A DNA stretch of 33,909 nt from an uncultured Peptostreptococcaceae bacterium (lineage in GTDB: Bacteria; Bacillota; Clostridia; Peptostreptococcales; Anaerovoracaceae), in contig CATJIF010000095.1 in NCBI GenBank assembly GCA_949740445.1, positions 1-33,909 of the forward strand, read 5' to 3'. A program made the position numbers and the translations under genes. The notes beneath the pieces are model-generated. The model saw only the letters and a list, made by a program, of their open reading frames with translations. It was not told the origin of the DNA and made no database searches. Numbering within the stretch: position 1 is the first letter of the stretch; the number at the start of each line of letters is the position of its first letter. Below, piece after piece: positions 13,994 through 23,573 of the stretch.

Positions 13994-14902
13994 CTATCCA
14001 AACAATCGCGCCGGATATTTTCCCTGCGCAATCAGCCGGGCAATTGCCTCAACAACCGTTTGCTTGTCCTCTTTATATGTAACGCCAAACCACTGGTCGG
14101 GCGTCTTTAAAAGCTTTACCTTTGCCGCATCCTGCCGAATCAGCTGGTCGATAATATCCGGAAGCAAATATTCCGATGTCATCTCCTGGCCTCTCTGCTT
14201 TAAAAACTCCGGAAACCCTTCATTTAAAATGTCTAAAAACTCCGGCATCAGGCCCCACATATTCATCGAAACACAAGCCTCTGCATTTAATGTGCGAACG
14301 CTTCCATCACCGCTGCGGGCAACCGCACCTGCTGCTGTTTTTTCAATGTTGCGGGTCTCTTCCACCTTGCACAGGTAGCCGTCCGCATCTACGCTGCAGA
14401 TCCCCCGCGTTACGCTTCCGTTATCGCTGAGCGTATTCTTCAGCACAAAGCCCGCCATGCAGTATTCTGTAGCAAGCGGCCGTGCCGCCAGATAGGCATA
14501 CACTTTCTGAAATGCCGCAGCGCCGTAATAATCGTCGGCGTTGATCACCGCAAAGGGTTCGCGAACCAGCCCGCGACAGGCCAAAATCGCCTGCCCGGTT
14601 CCCCAGGGCTTCGTCCGCCCTTCCGGCAGTGCAAATCCCGGCGGCAGATCGTTTAATTCCTGATAGGCGTATTCCACGCGGCAGATCTTTTCCATGCGCC
14701 TGCCGATGATTTCCTTAAAATCCGCCTCTAAACTGCGGCGGATTACAAACACCACCTTGGTAAAGCCCGCCTGCAGTGCGTCGTACACCGAATAATCCAT
14801 AATAATTTCGCCGCCTGGCCCTACGGCCTCCAGCTGCTTAATGCCGCCGCCATAGCGCGAACCGATGCCGGCAGCCATAATCACTAACGTAACGTCGTTC
14901 AT
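13994..14902 (-). CDS. Nucleotidyltransferase-family protein (NTP_transferase fold), substrate unknown
   Basis: A 302-residue cytoplasmic protein with the nucleotidyl-transfer signature at the N-terminus: VIMAAGIGSRYGGGIKQL (about residues 7-24), where family members bind the NTP phosphates, and later FAVINADDYYG with the metal-binding aspartates. It is not a standard GalU or RmlA; those have GTRF/GTRL and PKxMLP motifs that are absent here. The ATG at 14902 has GGGAGG 5 bases upstream; the in-frame ATG at 14935 lacks one. It lies downstream of the UDP-glucose dehydrogenase gene on the same strand with about 210 bases between and a candidate promoter of its own. Sugar-1-phosphate activation for the adjoining polysaccharide locus is plausible but not shown. 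Confidence 0.8.
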   Translation of the reverse strand: MNDVTLVIMAAGIGSRYGGGIKQLEAVGPGGEIIMDYSVYDALQAGFTKVVFVIRRSLEADFKEIIGRRMEKICRVEYAYQELNDLPPGFALPEGRTKPWGTGQAILACRGLVREPFAVINADDYYGAAAFQKVYAYLAARPLATEYCMAGFVLKNTLSDNGSVTRGICSVDADGYLCKVEETRNIEKTAAGAVARSGDGSVRTLNAEACVSMNMWGLMPEFLDILNEGFPEFLKQRGQEMTSEYLLPDIIDQLIRQDAAKVKLLKTPDQWFGVTYKEDKQTVVEAIARLIAQGKYPARLFG

Positions 14903-15010
14903 CTTTTCCTCCCGCTCTTTTTTGTGCGCCCGCACAATGGCCCTTCCTTCGCCTCTGCGAGGCCATGGTCGATCTCTTATTTTTCACACACGGAATTCTT
15001 CATTGGACTT

Positions 15011-15016
15011 ATTGTA
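15011..15016 (-). promoter_or_regulatory. Candidate extended -10 promoter for the nucleotidyltransferase gene
   Basis: Minus-strand TGG followed by TACAAT (15016-15011) is an extended -10 arrangement. The -35 region 17 bases upstream is poor. No other candidate stands out in the 208-base gap. Confidence 0.35.
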
Positions 15017-15110
15017 CCATAGATTTTTTCGGCTGGATATGATAAAAACAAAAAACTTCTATGCTTCTGTGCTTGGGATGCAGCACTCGTTTGAGCGGCT
15101 TAAAAAATAA

Positions 15111-16352
15111 TCAATCCCTCCCAAACAGATCCCTTGTATACACCTTATCCTGCACATCGTCCAAGCAGCTGTCATAGCGATTGGCGATAATTGCCTTTGA
15201 CTGCGATTTAAACTCTTCCAAATCGTTTACAATCCGGCTGCCGAAAAACGTTTCACCGTCGTGCAACGCGGGCTCGTAGACCACCACCGTAGCGCCCTTT
15301 GCCTTCAGGCGTTTCATCACCCCCTGAATGGAGGATTGGCGAAAATTGTCGGAGTTGGACTTCATCGTCAGACGGTATACGCCAATAACAACCTCTCCCT
15401 CCCGTCCGGAATCGTAATCGCTTCCAGCCTCGTAGGTTCCTGCCATGGCAAGCACCCGATCCGCGATAAAATCCTTGCGCGTGCGGTTGCTCTCCACAAT
15501 GGCCTGAATCAGATTCTCCGGCACATCAACATAATTGGCCAGCAGCTGCTTCGTATCCTTCGGCAGGCAATAACCGCCGTAGCCGAAAGACGGGTTGTTA
15601 TAATGACTGCCGATGCGGGGATCAAGACACACCCCGCGGATGATCTGCTGGGTATTCAGCCCTTTCATCTCCGCGTAGGTATCCAGCTCGTTGAAATACG
15701 ACACACGCAGCGCGAGATATGTATTTGCGAACAGCTTTACTGCTTCCGCCTCGGTAAATCCCATGAACAGCGTGTCCACCGATTCTTTCAGCGCCGCCTC
15801 TTTCAGCAGCGCCGCAAACCGCTGCGCCGCCGTCAGCAGCCGCGGGTCGGTTTCATCCGTACCGACAATAATCCGCGACGGATATAAATTGTCGTACAAC
15901 GCCTTGGATTCCCGCAAAAACTCCGGGCTGAACAAGATATTTGCGCTGCCTGTAGCCTGGCGAATGGCCTTTGTATATCCCACTGGAACCGTGCTTTTAA
16001 TGACCATTATCGCCTGTGGATTGACCGCCATCACCTGACGAACCACCGACTCCACTGCCGAGGTATCGAAATAGTTTTTTTTGCTGTCGTAATTCGTAGG
16101 CGCAGCAATCACCACAAAATCCGCCTGACGATAAGCTTCCGCAGCCTCCGTAGTCGCTGTCAGCTGCAGCGGATGCTCCGCCAGATATTTCTCTATGTAT
16201 TCGTCCTGTATAGGCGACTTGCGCCGGTTGATCAGCGCCACCTTCTCCGGAACCACATCCACCGCAATGACGCGATTGTGCTGCGCCAGCAATGTGGCCA
16301 TAGAAAGCCCTACATAGCCCACGCCGGCAACCGCAATATTCAAGCTGTTCAT
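15111..16352 (-). CDS. ugd: UDP-glucose 6-dehydrogenase
   Basis: Oxidises UDP-glucose twice with NAD+ to UDP-glucuronate, the precursor of acidic capsule sugars. The 413 residues show NAD-binding GVGYVG (10-15), [11 protein letters not shown] (118-127), [13 protein letters not shown] (140-152), the central dimer helix [19 protein letters not shown] (206-224) and the catalytic cysteine in [14 protein letters not shown] (Cys262). [17 protein letters not shown] is the C-terminal NAD-domain motif of the short streptococcal-type enzymes. The ATG at 16352 has GGGAG 8 bases upstream; an in-frame extension to 16415 lacks family similarity. The next gene upstream, a UDP-glucuronate epimerase, uses its product. 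Base composition is that of the G+C-rich core, unlike the cassette beyond 17.6 kb. Confidence 0.96.
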   Translation of the reverse strand: MNSLNIAVAGVGYVGLSMATLLAQHNRVIAVDVVPEKVALINRRKSPIQDEYIEKYLAEHPLQLTATTEAAEAYRQADFVVIAAPTNYDSKKNYFDTSAVESVVRQVMAVNPQAIMVIKSTVPVGYTKAIRQATGSANILFSPEFLRESKALYDNLYPSRIIVGTDETDPRLLTAAQRFAALLKEAALKESVDTLFMGFTEAEAVKLFANTYLALRVSYFNELDTYAEMKGLNTQQIIRGVCLDPRIGSHYNNPSFGYGGYCLPKDTKQLLANYVDVPENLIQAIVESNRTRKDFIADRVLAMAGTYEAGSDYDSGREGEVVIGVYRLTMKSNSDNFRQSSIQGVMKRLKAKGATVVVYEPALHDGETFFGSRIVNDLEEFKSQSKAIIANRYDSCLDDVQDKVYTRDLFGRD

Positions 16353-16522
16353 GTTTGTTACTCCCTGTTGCTGTTGTATCTGTAGCACAATACTCTTTGC
16401 GCATTTGACTGCCATTTTATCAACCAGTCGATTGCCGTTCTGTTATGCGCAAGATTCTACTTTTGTCTATCTTCTTTCCAAATTGTACGTTCCACTAACG
16501 GCGACCATCTTTTCTTTCTTGA

Positions 16523-17605
16523 TTAAATCTGGTAAAACTCCCGATACCACTGGGCAAACCGCCGCAAACCTTCCCGCAATGGCGTATTGGGTTGAAAACC
16601 GAACTCCTGCCGCAATGCTTCTGTATCTGCATAAGTAATTGGAACATCGCCCAGCTGCATGGGAACCAGTTCTTTATGCGCTTCGAAATTGTAATCCTGT
16701 GGTAAAACCTCTGCGCGAATCAGCTCCTGTTGAAGAATCTCCACAAATTCCAGTAAATTTACTGGTTGATGGTTTCCGATGTTATACACTGCATGAGGTG
16801 CCGAAGGCAAACCATCCTCGCCGATCTCTGTTTTCGGTGGGCCCTGTATTACACGGAGAATGCCTTCCACAATGTCGTCGATATATGTAAAATCCCGCTG
16901 ACAATTTCCATAGTTAAAAATTTGAATCTTCTTTCCTGCCCGCAGCTTGTCCGCAAATCCGAAATACGCCATATCCGGACGACCCGCAGGCCCATATACC
17001 GTAAAGAAGCGAAGTCCTGTGGACGGAATATTGTAAAGCTTCGAATACGCATGCGCCAACAGTTCATTACTCTTTTTTGTTGCCGCGTATAGCGAAACCG
17101 GATTGTCTACCTTATCCTCCACGGAATAGGGTACTTTTTTGTTCGATCCATATACGGAAGAGCTGGAAGCATATACAAGGTGCTGTACACCCGTTTTTCC
17201 GTCGTCATAGGAATGGCGGCAGGCCTCTAAAATGTTATAAAAGCCGATCAGATTCGACTCGATATACGCATCCGGATTCGCAATGGAATAACGGACCCCT
17301 GCCTGCGCTGCCAGATTGACAACAATGTCCGGCTGGTATTTACGAAACAGCTCTGTTACCGTTGCTTTATCCGCAATATTTCCCTTCTGAAACTGAAAGC
17401 TTCCAGTATTTTTCTCTGATGCAATCGTCTGTAATCCACTTAACCGATATTCCTTTAACCTGACATCGTAATAATCATTCATACTGTCGATGCCAATAAT
17501 CGTCACCTCCGGAAACTCCAGTAAAAGCCGTTTGGATAGACTTGCTCCGATGAAGCCGGAGGAGCCGGTGAGGAGGAAAGTTTTATTATTAAATCCAGTG
17601 TGCAT
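16523..17605 (-). CDS. UDP-glucuronate 4-epimerase-type NAD-dependent epimerase
   Basis: An extended short-chain dehydrogenase of 360 residues with TGSSGFIG (13-20) for NAD, the GIDSMNDYYDVRLKEYRL block characteristic of UDP-glucuronate epimerases, LAAQAGVRYSI (98-108), and the catalytic Tyr173/Lys177 in SLYAATKKSNE. It probably converts UDP-glucuronate to UDP-galacturonate, which would fit the UDP-glucose dehydrogenase directly downstream. The ATG at 17605 has GGAG 7 bases upstream; the in-frame extension to 17737 overlaps the preceding gene and is not family-like. It stands at the left border of the A/T-rich cassette; its own composition is intermediate. Confidence 0.9.
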   Translation of the reverse strand: MHTGFNNKTFLLTGSSGFIGASLSKRLLLEFPEVTIIGIDSMNDYYDVRLKEYRLSGLQTIASEKNTGSFQFQKGNIADKATVTELFRKYQPDIVVNLAAQAGVRYSIANPDAYIESNLIGFYNILEACRHSYDDGKTGVQHLVYASSSSVYGSNKKVPYSVEDKVDNPVSLYAATKKSNELLAHAYSKLYNIPSTGLRFFTVYGPAGRPDMAYFGFADKLRAGKKIQIFNYGNCQRDFTYIDDIVEGILRVIQGPPKTEIGEDGLPSAPHAVYNIGNHQPVNLLEFVEILQQELIRAEVLPQDYNFEAHKELVPMQLGDVPITYADTEALRQEFGFQPNTPLREGLRRFAQWYREFYQI

Positions 17606-17672
17606 TTTTAATCTCCATTTTTTGTTATTCAAAATCCAACATAATTCAGCTTTCAGGCCTTTAGATGATATT

Positions 17673-18752
17673 TTATCCTTTGTGAGAATATACTTCCTCC
17701 AGCAATATTTTTGTGCGGTCTCCAAATAATGGGCCATTAGTTAATTGAGGTACATCCATACCCGCATCATATAAATTTGCCTCTATTAAAGTAGGTATAT
17801 AATCTTCTTCTAAAATAATATCCCATGCAACAATCCGAAAATGCGGAACACGAAGTGCACATATTTTAATCACTTCATCAATATCTTTAATCCGAGGCAA
17901 GACTACATCACGAAACGCAATCCCACTATTGGGATGTTTATAATATTTATCACCTTTTAAAGATAAAGCAAAATCTTTTAACTGACCACTTTCATCCATA
18001 CCACAGGAAATTCCTCCACTATGAGCATTATCTACTCGACTATTGTTCGTTCCCATTCTTAATGAACGAGATAATATTATTACTTCTCCTGTACGATCAA
18101 TTATTGACATAAAACGCATTGTATTTATAGAAAACTCATTAATATTGCGTAGTTCAGCGCATTGTTTCAGACACTTTTGAATAACGATATCTCCATCTAA
18201 AGATGTGAAAAGTTCCTTAATTCCTTTATAAGATAAGGACTCTCCTTCAAGAACAAAAACACCTGCTCCTCCACATGAATTAGTTGCCTTTTTAACAAAT
18301 ACAATTTTTTCAAAACACATCTGCCTTACAACTTCATCTACATCAACACATTGATTTTTAATCAACCAATATCCATTAAGCCTTTTAGCTATTAGCTTCG
18401 GATGACGAATATCAGGAAAAAGTGATTCATAATATCCTTTATGATCAACAATATGTGCAGCAGGTATGTTGTTAAAATAAGCCTGTATTTCTGTATAATA
18501 AATATCATCAGGCAAATATTTAATATCAAACACACCATTATTTTCATAATAATATTGATGATAAATCGGATCTATTTTTCCATATGGTTTATAAAATTTC
18601 TTTATTTCCTTTTTTTGCTCCACTGTCAATTTCTTTTTATTTTTTTTAAGCAATTTTAAAATATCAGCTTTATCTTTTCTCTTTCTCCGAATATTTTTTG
18701 CCCAAATTACAACTCTCAAATTAGCTACATATAAACTATGCAATATATTCAT
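17673..18752 (-). CDS. Sugar-transfer-associated ATP-grasp protein (copy A)
   Basis: A 359-residue cytoplasmic protein of the ATP-grasp group found in polysaccharide loci (Pfam PF14397-like). Motifs include IVFVKKATNSCGGAGVFVLEG (ATP-binding lysine and glycine-rich loop, about residues 150-170), NTMRFMSIIDRTGE, LRMGTNNSRVDNAHSGGISCGMD and a C-terminal WDIILEEDYIPTLIEAN with the metal-binding Glu/Asn. The family is presumed to form amide or ester bonds via acyl phosphates, but no reaction is established. Its ATG overlaps the upstream paralogue's stop as ATGA, so translation is coupled. The N-terminus is Lys-rich. The gene is strongly A/T-rich and is the last of the cassette before the epimerase. 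Confidence 0.85.
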   Translation of the reverse strand: MNILHSLYVANLRVVIWAKNIRRKRKDKADILKLLKKNKKKLTVEQKKEIKKFYKPYGKIDPIYHQYYYENNGVFDIKYLPDDIYYTEIQAYFNNIPAAHIVDHKGYYESLFPDIRHPKLIAKRLNGYWLIKNQCVDVDEVVRQMCFEKIVFVKKATNSCGGAGVFVLEGESLSYKGIKELFTSLDGDIVIQKCLKQCAELRNINEFSINTMRFMSIIDRTGEVIILSRSLRMGTNNSRVDNAHSGGISCGMDESGQLKDFALSLKGDKYYKHPNSGIAFRDVVLPRIKDIDEVIKICALRVPHFRIVAWDIILEEDYIPTLIEANLYDAGMDVPQLTNGPLFGDRTKILLEEVYSHKG

Positions 18753-19846
18753 CGATTATTTCTTCCTCTCAACCACTCAAGTATCGCTGGCGTATTTTTA
18801 CCAAAAACACCGCACCCCCATGCCATTTGAAATAGCCAAATGCTTCCTCCTGATGTATTCGCCTCAATTAAAATAGGTTCTTCATTTTTATCAATGGTAA
18901 AGTCCCAATTTATTACACCAAGCTGCGGTATAGCACTATGCATTTTTTTTGCGCTTGCAATAATTTTATCAAAATTATTAACTATATATCCTTCGAAAGC
19001 AACATGCGTATCTGGATGTTCAAAAAACTCATCTCTAAATTCAGTAAATGCCTTTTTATGCAATGTCCCATCGTCATTAATAGCAATAAACATCCCTCCA
19101 GCATGTGCATTATCTAAAAACGAACCACCTTGTCCAATCCTCATAATAATTGGAGCACAAACGACATCACCATCCCATATATAAGTCATTACACGAAATG
19201 TATTTACACTGTTGGAGTATATCTTTGCGATACTTTCGCTGCATATAATCCTCTCTTGAACTATAAAATTGTCACCCATTCCTTTTAAGGCAGAAATCAT
19301 GTCTCCTTTATTTGAATCAAGTAAAATACAGCCTCTCCCACTATCACTATCAATACTTGGTTTTACAAAACAGGTTTTTTTAGAAAGAATTTCCTCTGCT
19401 CTTTTCCAATTAATTAATTGATATTCATTATCTCGAAGTATTCCATTCGCTTTAGATATAATGGTTTCAGGTATATGAACGCCAACTCCCGCCGCTATGA
19501 TTGAAATGACATTTTTGTCAGCAAAAACATTAATGTAACTACGATTATAATTCATATAGCTTTCAAACTCGGGAATAAATAATATTTCCGGGATATAATA
19601 TGGGTCAAAATTGCCTGTAAAAGCTGTATAATGCCTATGCCAAATATATGAAACTTTTTTTCCGTAATAATTTACGAATATCTCGTCAATCTTTTTTTCT
19701 TGATCTGATGATAGTTTTACTTTAGAATAAATAGCTTTACGCCGAGGATCTTTAAACTTTCTTATTTCTGCATGCAATTTTCTACTATGGTAATATTTTT
19801 CCAAATATAGCTTAAGCGTATTTTTCAATATTAGCTTAAATTTCAT
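18749..19846 (-). CDS. Sugar-transfer-associated ATP-grasp protein (copy B)
   Basis: A 365-residue paralogue of the next gene, with the same block order: CFVKPSIDSDSGRGCILLDS (ATP loop), VNTFRVMTYIWDGD, MRIGQGGSFLDNAHAGGMFIAI, HPDTHVAFEGY and NWDFTIDKNEEPILIEANTSGG. The overall identity to copy A looks low apart from these motifs, so the duplication is old or the two were acquired with different acceptor specificity. AAGGAG lies 9-10 bases before the ATG at 19846. It lies just downstream of the flippase gene. Function is inferred only as ATP-dependent acyl or aminoacyl transfer to a sugar or amine. Confidence 0.85.
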   Translation of the reverse strand: MKFKLILKNTLKLYLEKYYHSRKLHAEIRKFKDPRRKAIYSKVKLSSDQEKKIDEIFVNYYGKKVSYIWHRHYTAFTGNFDPYYIPEILFIPEFESYMNYNRSYINVFADKNVISIIAAGVGVHIPETIISKANGILRDNEYQLINWKRAEEILSKKTCFVKPSIDSDSGRGCILLDSNKGDMISALKGMGDNFIVQERIICSESIAKIYSNSVNTFRVMTYIWDGDVVCAPIIMRIGQGGSFLDNAHAGGMFIAINDDGTLHKKAFTEFRDEFFEHPDTHVAFEGYIVNNFDKIIASAKKMHSAIPQLGVINWDFTIDKNEEPILIEANTSGGSIWLFQMAWGCGVFGKNTPAILEWLRGRNNR

Positions 19847-19887
19847 TGCTTTTATCTCCTTTTCATAAAGTAAAATAAATATCCAGA

Positions 19888-21423
19888 TTATCTATTCTTT
19901 ATTCTATTTAGATATGTTTCAAAAAATTTTATTATCCATCTTAAATTACTTTTATAGAAGATAAACGAACTAACAATGACTTCAAAAATCGAAAAAGAAA
20001 CTATCATAAGTCCCCCAACAGTCCAGGAAACCCAGGATAAAAACTCTATTTTAAACGTTAAACAAAAAAAATTAAATAATTGAGAATTTAAAATAATGTT
20101 AAATAAAGACCAGCACAGGAGATAAAAAGTATTTCTAATTTGTCGATTTAATAAATGGTGTGATACGAACCATGAATAATGAATAGTTCTAAATAAATTT
20201 GCAACAAGTGTTCCAATCGCTACTCCAACTATTCCAAATCGAATTGTTAAAATAATTGAAACAGTAATATTTAATCCTGCCTCAACGAATGCGCCCCATT
20301 GAGTCTCTTTATATTTACCAGCAGCCTGTACCACTGTTAAATATGGAATTCGAATACATCTTACCAATTCCGCTAAGACTATTGCTATTGCAAATGCAGG
20401 AAGAAGATATTCGGTATCATTCACTCCTCTTGTGTAAAGTGTAACAAATGGCAATATAAGCGCCAACGCTGCAGATAGCGAAACAGAAATAAAAAAAACA
20501 ACAAAATATTCATAACGGTTTAGAACCCCTCGCATTTCATCTATTTCTTGCTTTGCCCACATATTTCCAAAGTATGGTTCCATACTGCTTGTAAATATAC
20601 TTAAAATTCCTTTTAATCCCTTAATGACAAGATTATATACCGAATAAACTGAAACCATTTTAGTCGAAGTCAAAATGGTCAACAATATAATATCTGTATT
20701 TTCATGTATAATCAATGCAATAGAGTTTGCCGCAGCGTATTTTTGATTTTTCATCCATGAATTTTCTATTGGTGCTTTTGGATTCAGTTTATATATTTTA
20801 GGTACAGAAACAAGCAAAAAAATTGGACCAATCGCAAAAATGACACCACTAAAAAACTTTACCATTTGAATTGATCGATTTTGATAGATTAATAAAATCG
20901 CTATAAAAACGTTAGCTATAGTTAGAAAAATTCTTAATGATGTGTAAAAATAAGTTTTATTATCAGTATCCAAAAGAACTTTGTATGCATATCCACAAAC
21001 ATAAGTAACAATATTCCCCACCCCGATAATCACAAGAAGTGATGTGATTTCTAAAAACGAAAAATTATCTTTTGAAAACCATGGATAAATCAATAGCAAT
21101 ACCAGCATATAAAAAAGAAATATCAATGTTGCTTTTTGCATGTACTGTTTAATTGCTTTAATTATTCCACTTGTTTTTTCTATATCATTACACGCCAAAG
21201 AATTATACAACTCTACTCGAGCTACTCCTGCTAATCCCATTGTTAGGATTTCTGTTATACTAAGAAATTGAGTTAATGATGCAACGAGTCCATTGTATGC
21301 CGAACCATACGCAAGCAAAATGAATCTCGGTAAAATAAGTCCGCTTATTAACAGAACAATCTGATATATTCCGTTGGCTATGGAATTATATATAACTCGT
21401 TGTTTCCTACTTATAGTTTCCAT
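19888..21423 (-). CDS. Polysaccharide flippase, Wzx/MOP superfamily
   Basis: A 511-residue membrane protein with about 12-14 hydrophobic segments. The opening RKQRVIYNSIANGIYQIVLLISGLILPRFIL is a basic stretch followed by the first helix, as in Firmicutes Wzx-type exporters. SLTQFLSITEILTMGLAGVARVELY and GAYKYKETQWG-like loop sequences (AAGKYKETQWGAFVEA) are typical. It would move the undecaprenyl-linked repeat unit across the membrane for polymerisation by the EpsG-type protein encoded nearby. The start is the ATG at 21423 with GGAG 7 bases upstream, not the in-frame TTG at 21429, which is too close to the GGAG. Confidence 0.9.
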   Translation of the reverse strand: METISRKQRVIYNSIANGIYQIVLLISGLILPRFILLAYGSAYNGLVASLTQFLSITEILTMGLAGVARVELYNSLACNDIEKTSGIIKAIKQYMQKATLIFLFYMLVLLLIYPWFSKDNFSFLEITSLLVIIGVGNIVTYVCGYAYKVLLDTDNKTYFYTSLRIFLTIANVFIAILLIYQNRSIQMVKFFSGVIFAIGPIFLLVSVPKIYKLNPKAPIENSWMKNQKYAAANSIALIIHENTDIILLTILTSTKMVSVYSVYNLVIKGLKGILSIFTSSMEPYFGNMWAKQEIDEMRGVLNRYEYFVVFFISVSLSAALALILPFVTLYTRGVNDTEYLLPAFAIAIVLAELVRCIRIPYLTVVQAAGKYKETQWGAFVEAGLNITVSIILTIRFGIVGVAIGTLVANLFRTIHYSWFVSHHLLNRQIRNTFYLLCWSLFNIILNSQLFNFFCLTFKIEFLSWVSWTVGGLMIVSFSIFEVIVSSFIFYKSNLRWIIKFFETYLNRIKNR

Positions 21424-21455
21424 TCCCAAGCTCCGTTCTAAAACAATTTCAATAT

Positions 21456-22382
21456 TTATATCTTTTTAGGAAGTTTTATCCAACTTCCCAGCGTATAATC
21501 CCATTCGACTGGTTCCATCCTATCAAATCCACTCCCATCAAAAAATGTAAGTTCTCCAAAATATAAGATGCCATTAACTTCATAAAAATCCACACGAAGC
21601 TCTATTGTTCCTATTGCAAGTCTTTCTGCCAATTCAAACATAAGTTCATAGTTCTTAGGCCTTGGTGGTTTATTGCTTGAATGATCATATCCCCAAGTAA
21701 AATTTAACCATTTATAATTTCTATCAAAGTAATCGGCTTTAGTATAAATCCCTCTATCTTGATTGATCATACAAATTTTAGCTTTCCCATTGAATGTGTA
21801 AACTTTATAATCTTTCAAAATAGTTGATTTACTCATCTGGTCAGTAGAATCCTCCATGTATTTTTCCACAATAATACGCGGTTTGACATGTTTATAAGGC
21901 CATTCTCTACCATAATAAAAGTAGTTCCTTTTTAATGACTTTACTATTTTCTTCCTCGTGTGATCCAAATCCATCTCATTTTTATCTCTACAGATAACTA
22001 ATCCTCCACTATCGTGTGTAGATTTTAAGACGAACTCATTTGGAAGTTTTTCAAAATCAATTTCCTCAAATGAATCCCATATTCCTATTGTTGGAATGAT
22101 ATATTCTTCTCCTATAATCTTAGCAACATAATTTTTTACTTCATACTTATCTACCATAGTAGTGTAGATAGACTTTCTATCATATAATTTTAGCCATTGC
22201 AATTTTTCATTAAAAGTTTGCGGGTTATCCAGGTTTAGTTCATACCCCATAGTTGCTTTAAACATATGTTTAAGATATTCCTCATCTGGCATTGAGTTAT
22301 ACATGCCACGTACAGCATTTACTTTGAATCGGTAATTGCTGTTAGAGATATATTTCATCAACCTTAACACCATGCTATTCAT
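21456..22382 (-). CDS. TupA-like ATP-grasp protein
   Basis: A 308-residue protein of the TupA-like ATP-grasp family (PF14305-like). Blocks are NPQTFNEKLQWLKLYDR (about 50-66), VDKYEVKNYV, FVLKSTHDSGGLVICRDK (ATP lysine and loop), IIVEKYMEDS, ILKDYKVYTFNGKAKICMINQDR and RVDFYEVNGILYFGELTFFDGSGF at the C-terminus. The founder, TupA of an alkaliphilic Bacillus, is needed for teichuronopeptide, a wall polymer of uronic acid and amino acids. This makes it an informative neighbour for the uronic-acid genes at 15-17.6 kb. GGAGG lies 5 bases before the ATG at 22382; the upstream in-frame ATG overlaps that site. Such proteins are sometimes annotated as glycosyltransferases. Confidence 0.88.
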   Translation of the reverse strand: MNSMVLRLMKYISNSNYRFKVNAVRGMYNSMPDEEYLKHMFKATMGYELNLDNPQTFNEKLQWLKLYDRKSIYTTMVDKYEVKNYVAKIIGEEYIIPTIGIWDSFEEIDFEKLPNEFVLKSTHDSGGLVICRDKNEMDLDHTRKKIVKSLKRNYFYYGREWPYKHVKPRIIVEKYMEDSTDQMSKSTILKDYKVYTFNGKAKICMINQDRGIYTKADYFDRNYKWLNFTWGYDHSSNKPPRPKNYELMFELAERLAIGTIELRVDFYEVNGILYFGELTFFDGSGFDRMEPVEWDYTLGSWIKLPKKI

Positions 22383-22441
22383 ATAGCCCTCCATTTGTTA
22401 AGAATTTAAGTTTTACTCTCTACAAAAGCCCACCGTCTTCT

Positions 22442-23572
22442 CTATGTAAAATATTCTTCATGCCAAAATAGGTATTTAACAGAAACATATGAGATAACAA
22501 TAAATATCATCAGTAAAATTATCGTTGAAAAAGTGTTACTCTTTCTAAAATCTCTCTGAGCTTCAAATATCATTCCTGTAATTATAGGAGCCATTGCGCC
22601 AAGCAAATAGGCAGGTCTTAGTACCATTTCATACTTGCCAATATTACTTAGAATAAAAAGCATATAATACAAAGTAAAATCATAGACCTTAATTTCTTCT
22701 TTTTGAGGATATTTGTATTGTTTTACTATTCTACTTATCTTAATGGGAATATAGGTGTTCACATATTGCAATATGACCAATATACATATAACAATGACTC
22801 CATAATAACAAAACCTAGTACTTGTATACCCTTCCCCTCCGGTGTATTGCAAATATTTAAATGCAATACTATATAAAAATCGATTAGGTAGTCTAATAAG
22901 AATATTTGCAGTGAGTGGGATCATTGCACTTCCAACTATAGCAATGGCTAATCCTTTTCTTCTATCAGTAAATTTAGTTAAAAATACAAATGGAATTGCT
23001 GTAATAAATGCTGGATGAAACGTAGCAGCTATAACACTTACTATAATAAAGGTACTAAGGCTTCTATTTTTATACAGGTATAAATAAATAGCCAATGCTG
23101 TAACCGATGCAGACAGCGCTGTGCGTAATCCCGAAACAACTTGAAAAAAAGGAAGCAGTGAAAAACAAATTAGGATTTCGAAGATCACCATTATACTTTT
23201 TCTACCGCCTCGATTTCTCCACCAATCGACTCCGATATATGCAATAATACTATAGCTAACAAGTACAAACATCCAAGCCATGATATAGTAATTCTCTATG
23301 TATTTTGCTACTGTGTAGACTATAAAATTAAATGAGTAACAAAATTTCATTGAAATATTAGAAGTAAATGTATCTCCATAAACAAACACATATTCAAATA
23401 ACGAATACCCTGATTTTTTAATTAAATCCATCATATGGAAGTGGCGTGCCAAATCCATATTATCCGTTCTCATCACATGAAACTGTGTTGCACGCAGTAT
23501 AGCTACACAAATAATTAAAAAATATGTAATTTGAGTTATTGTAATTATAAATTTTTTTCTTTTTATCTTCAT
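22442..23572 (-). CDS. EpsG-family polysaccharide polymerase (Wzy-like)
   Basis: A 376-residue membrane protein with about ten hydrophobic segments and a very basic N-terminus (MKIKRKKF). EpsG-family landmarks are DNMDLARHFHMMD in the first external loop, VVSGLRTALSASV with the conserved R, and ATFHPAFITAIPFVF. In the Wzx/Wzy pathway it would join repeat units on the outer face of the membrane. Its ATG begins two bases after the stop of the glycosyltransferase gene, with no strong ribosome binding site, so translational coupling is likely. It is one of the most A/T-rich genes in the cassette. Confidence 0.85.
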   Translation of the reverse strand: MKIKRKKFIITITQITYFLIICVAILRATQFHVMRTDNMDLARHFHMMDLIKKSGYSLFEYVFVYGDTFTSNISMKFCYSFNFIVYTVAKYIENYYIMAWMFVLVSYSIIAYIGVDWWRNRGGRKSIMVIFEILICFSLLPFFQVVSGLRTALSASVTALAIYLYLYKNRSLSTFIIVSVIAATFHPAFITAIPFVFLTKFTDRRKGLAIAIVGSAMIPLTANILIRLPNRFLYSIAFKYLQYTGGEGYTSTRFCYYGVIVICILVILQYVNTYIPIKISRIVKQYKYPQKEEIKVYDFTLYYMLFILSNIGKYEMVLRPAYLLGAMAPIITGMIFEAQRDFRKSNTFSTIILLMIFIVISYVSVKYLFWHEEYFT

Positions 23573-23573
23573 A

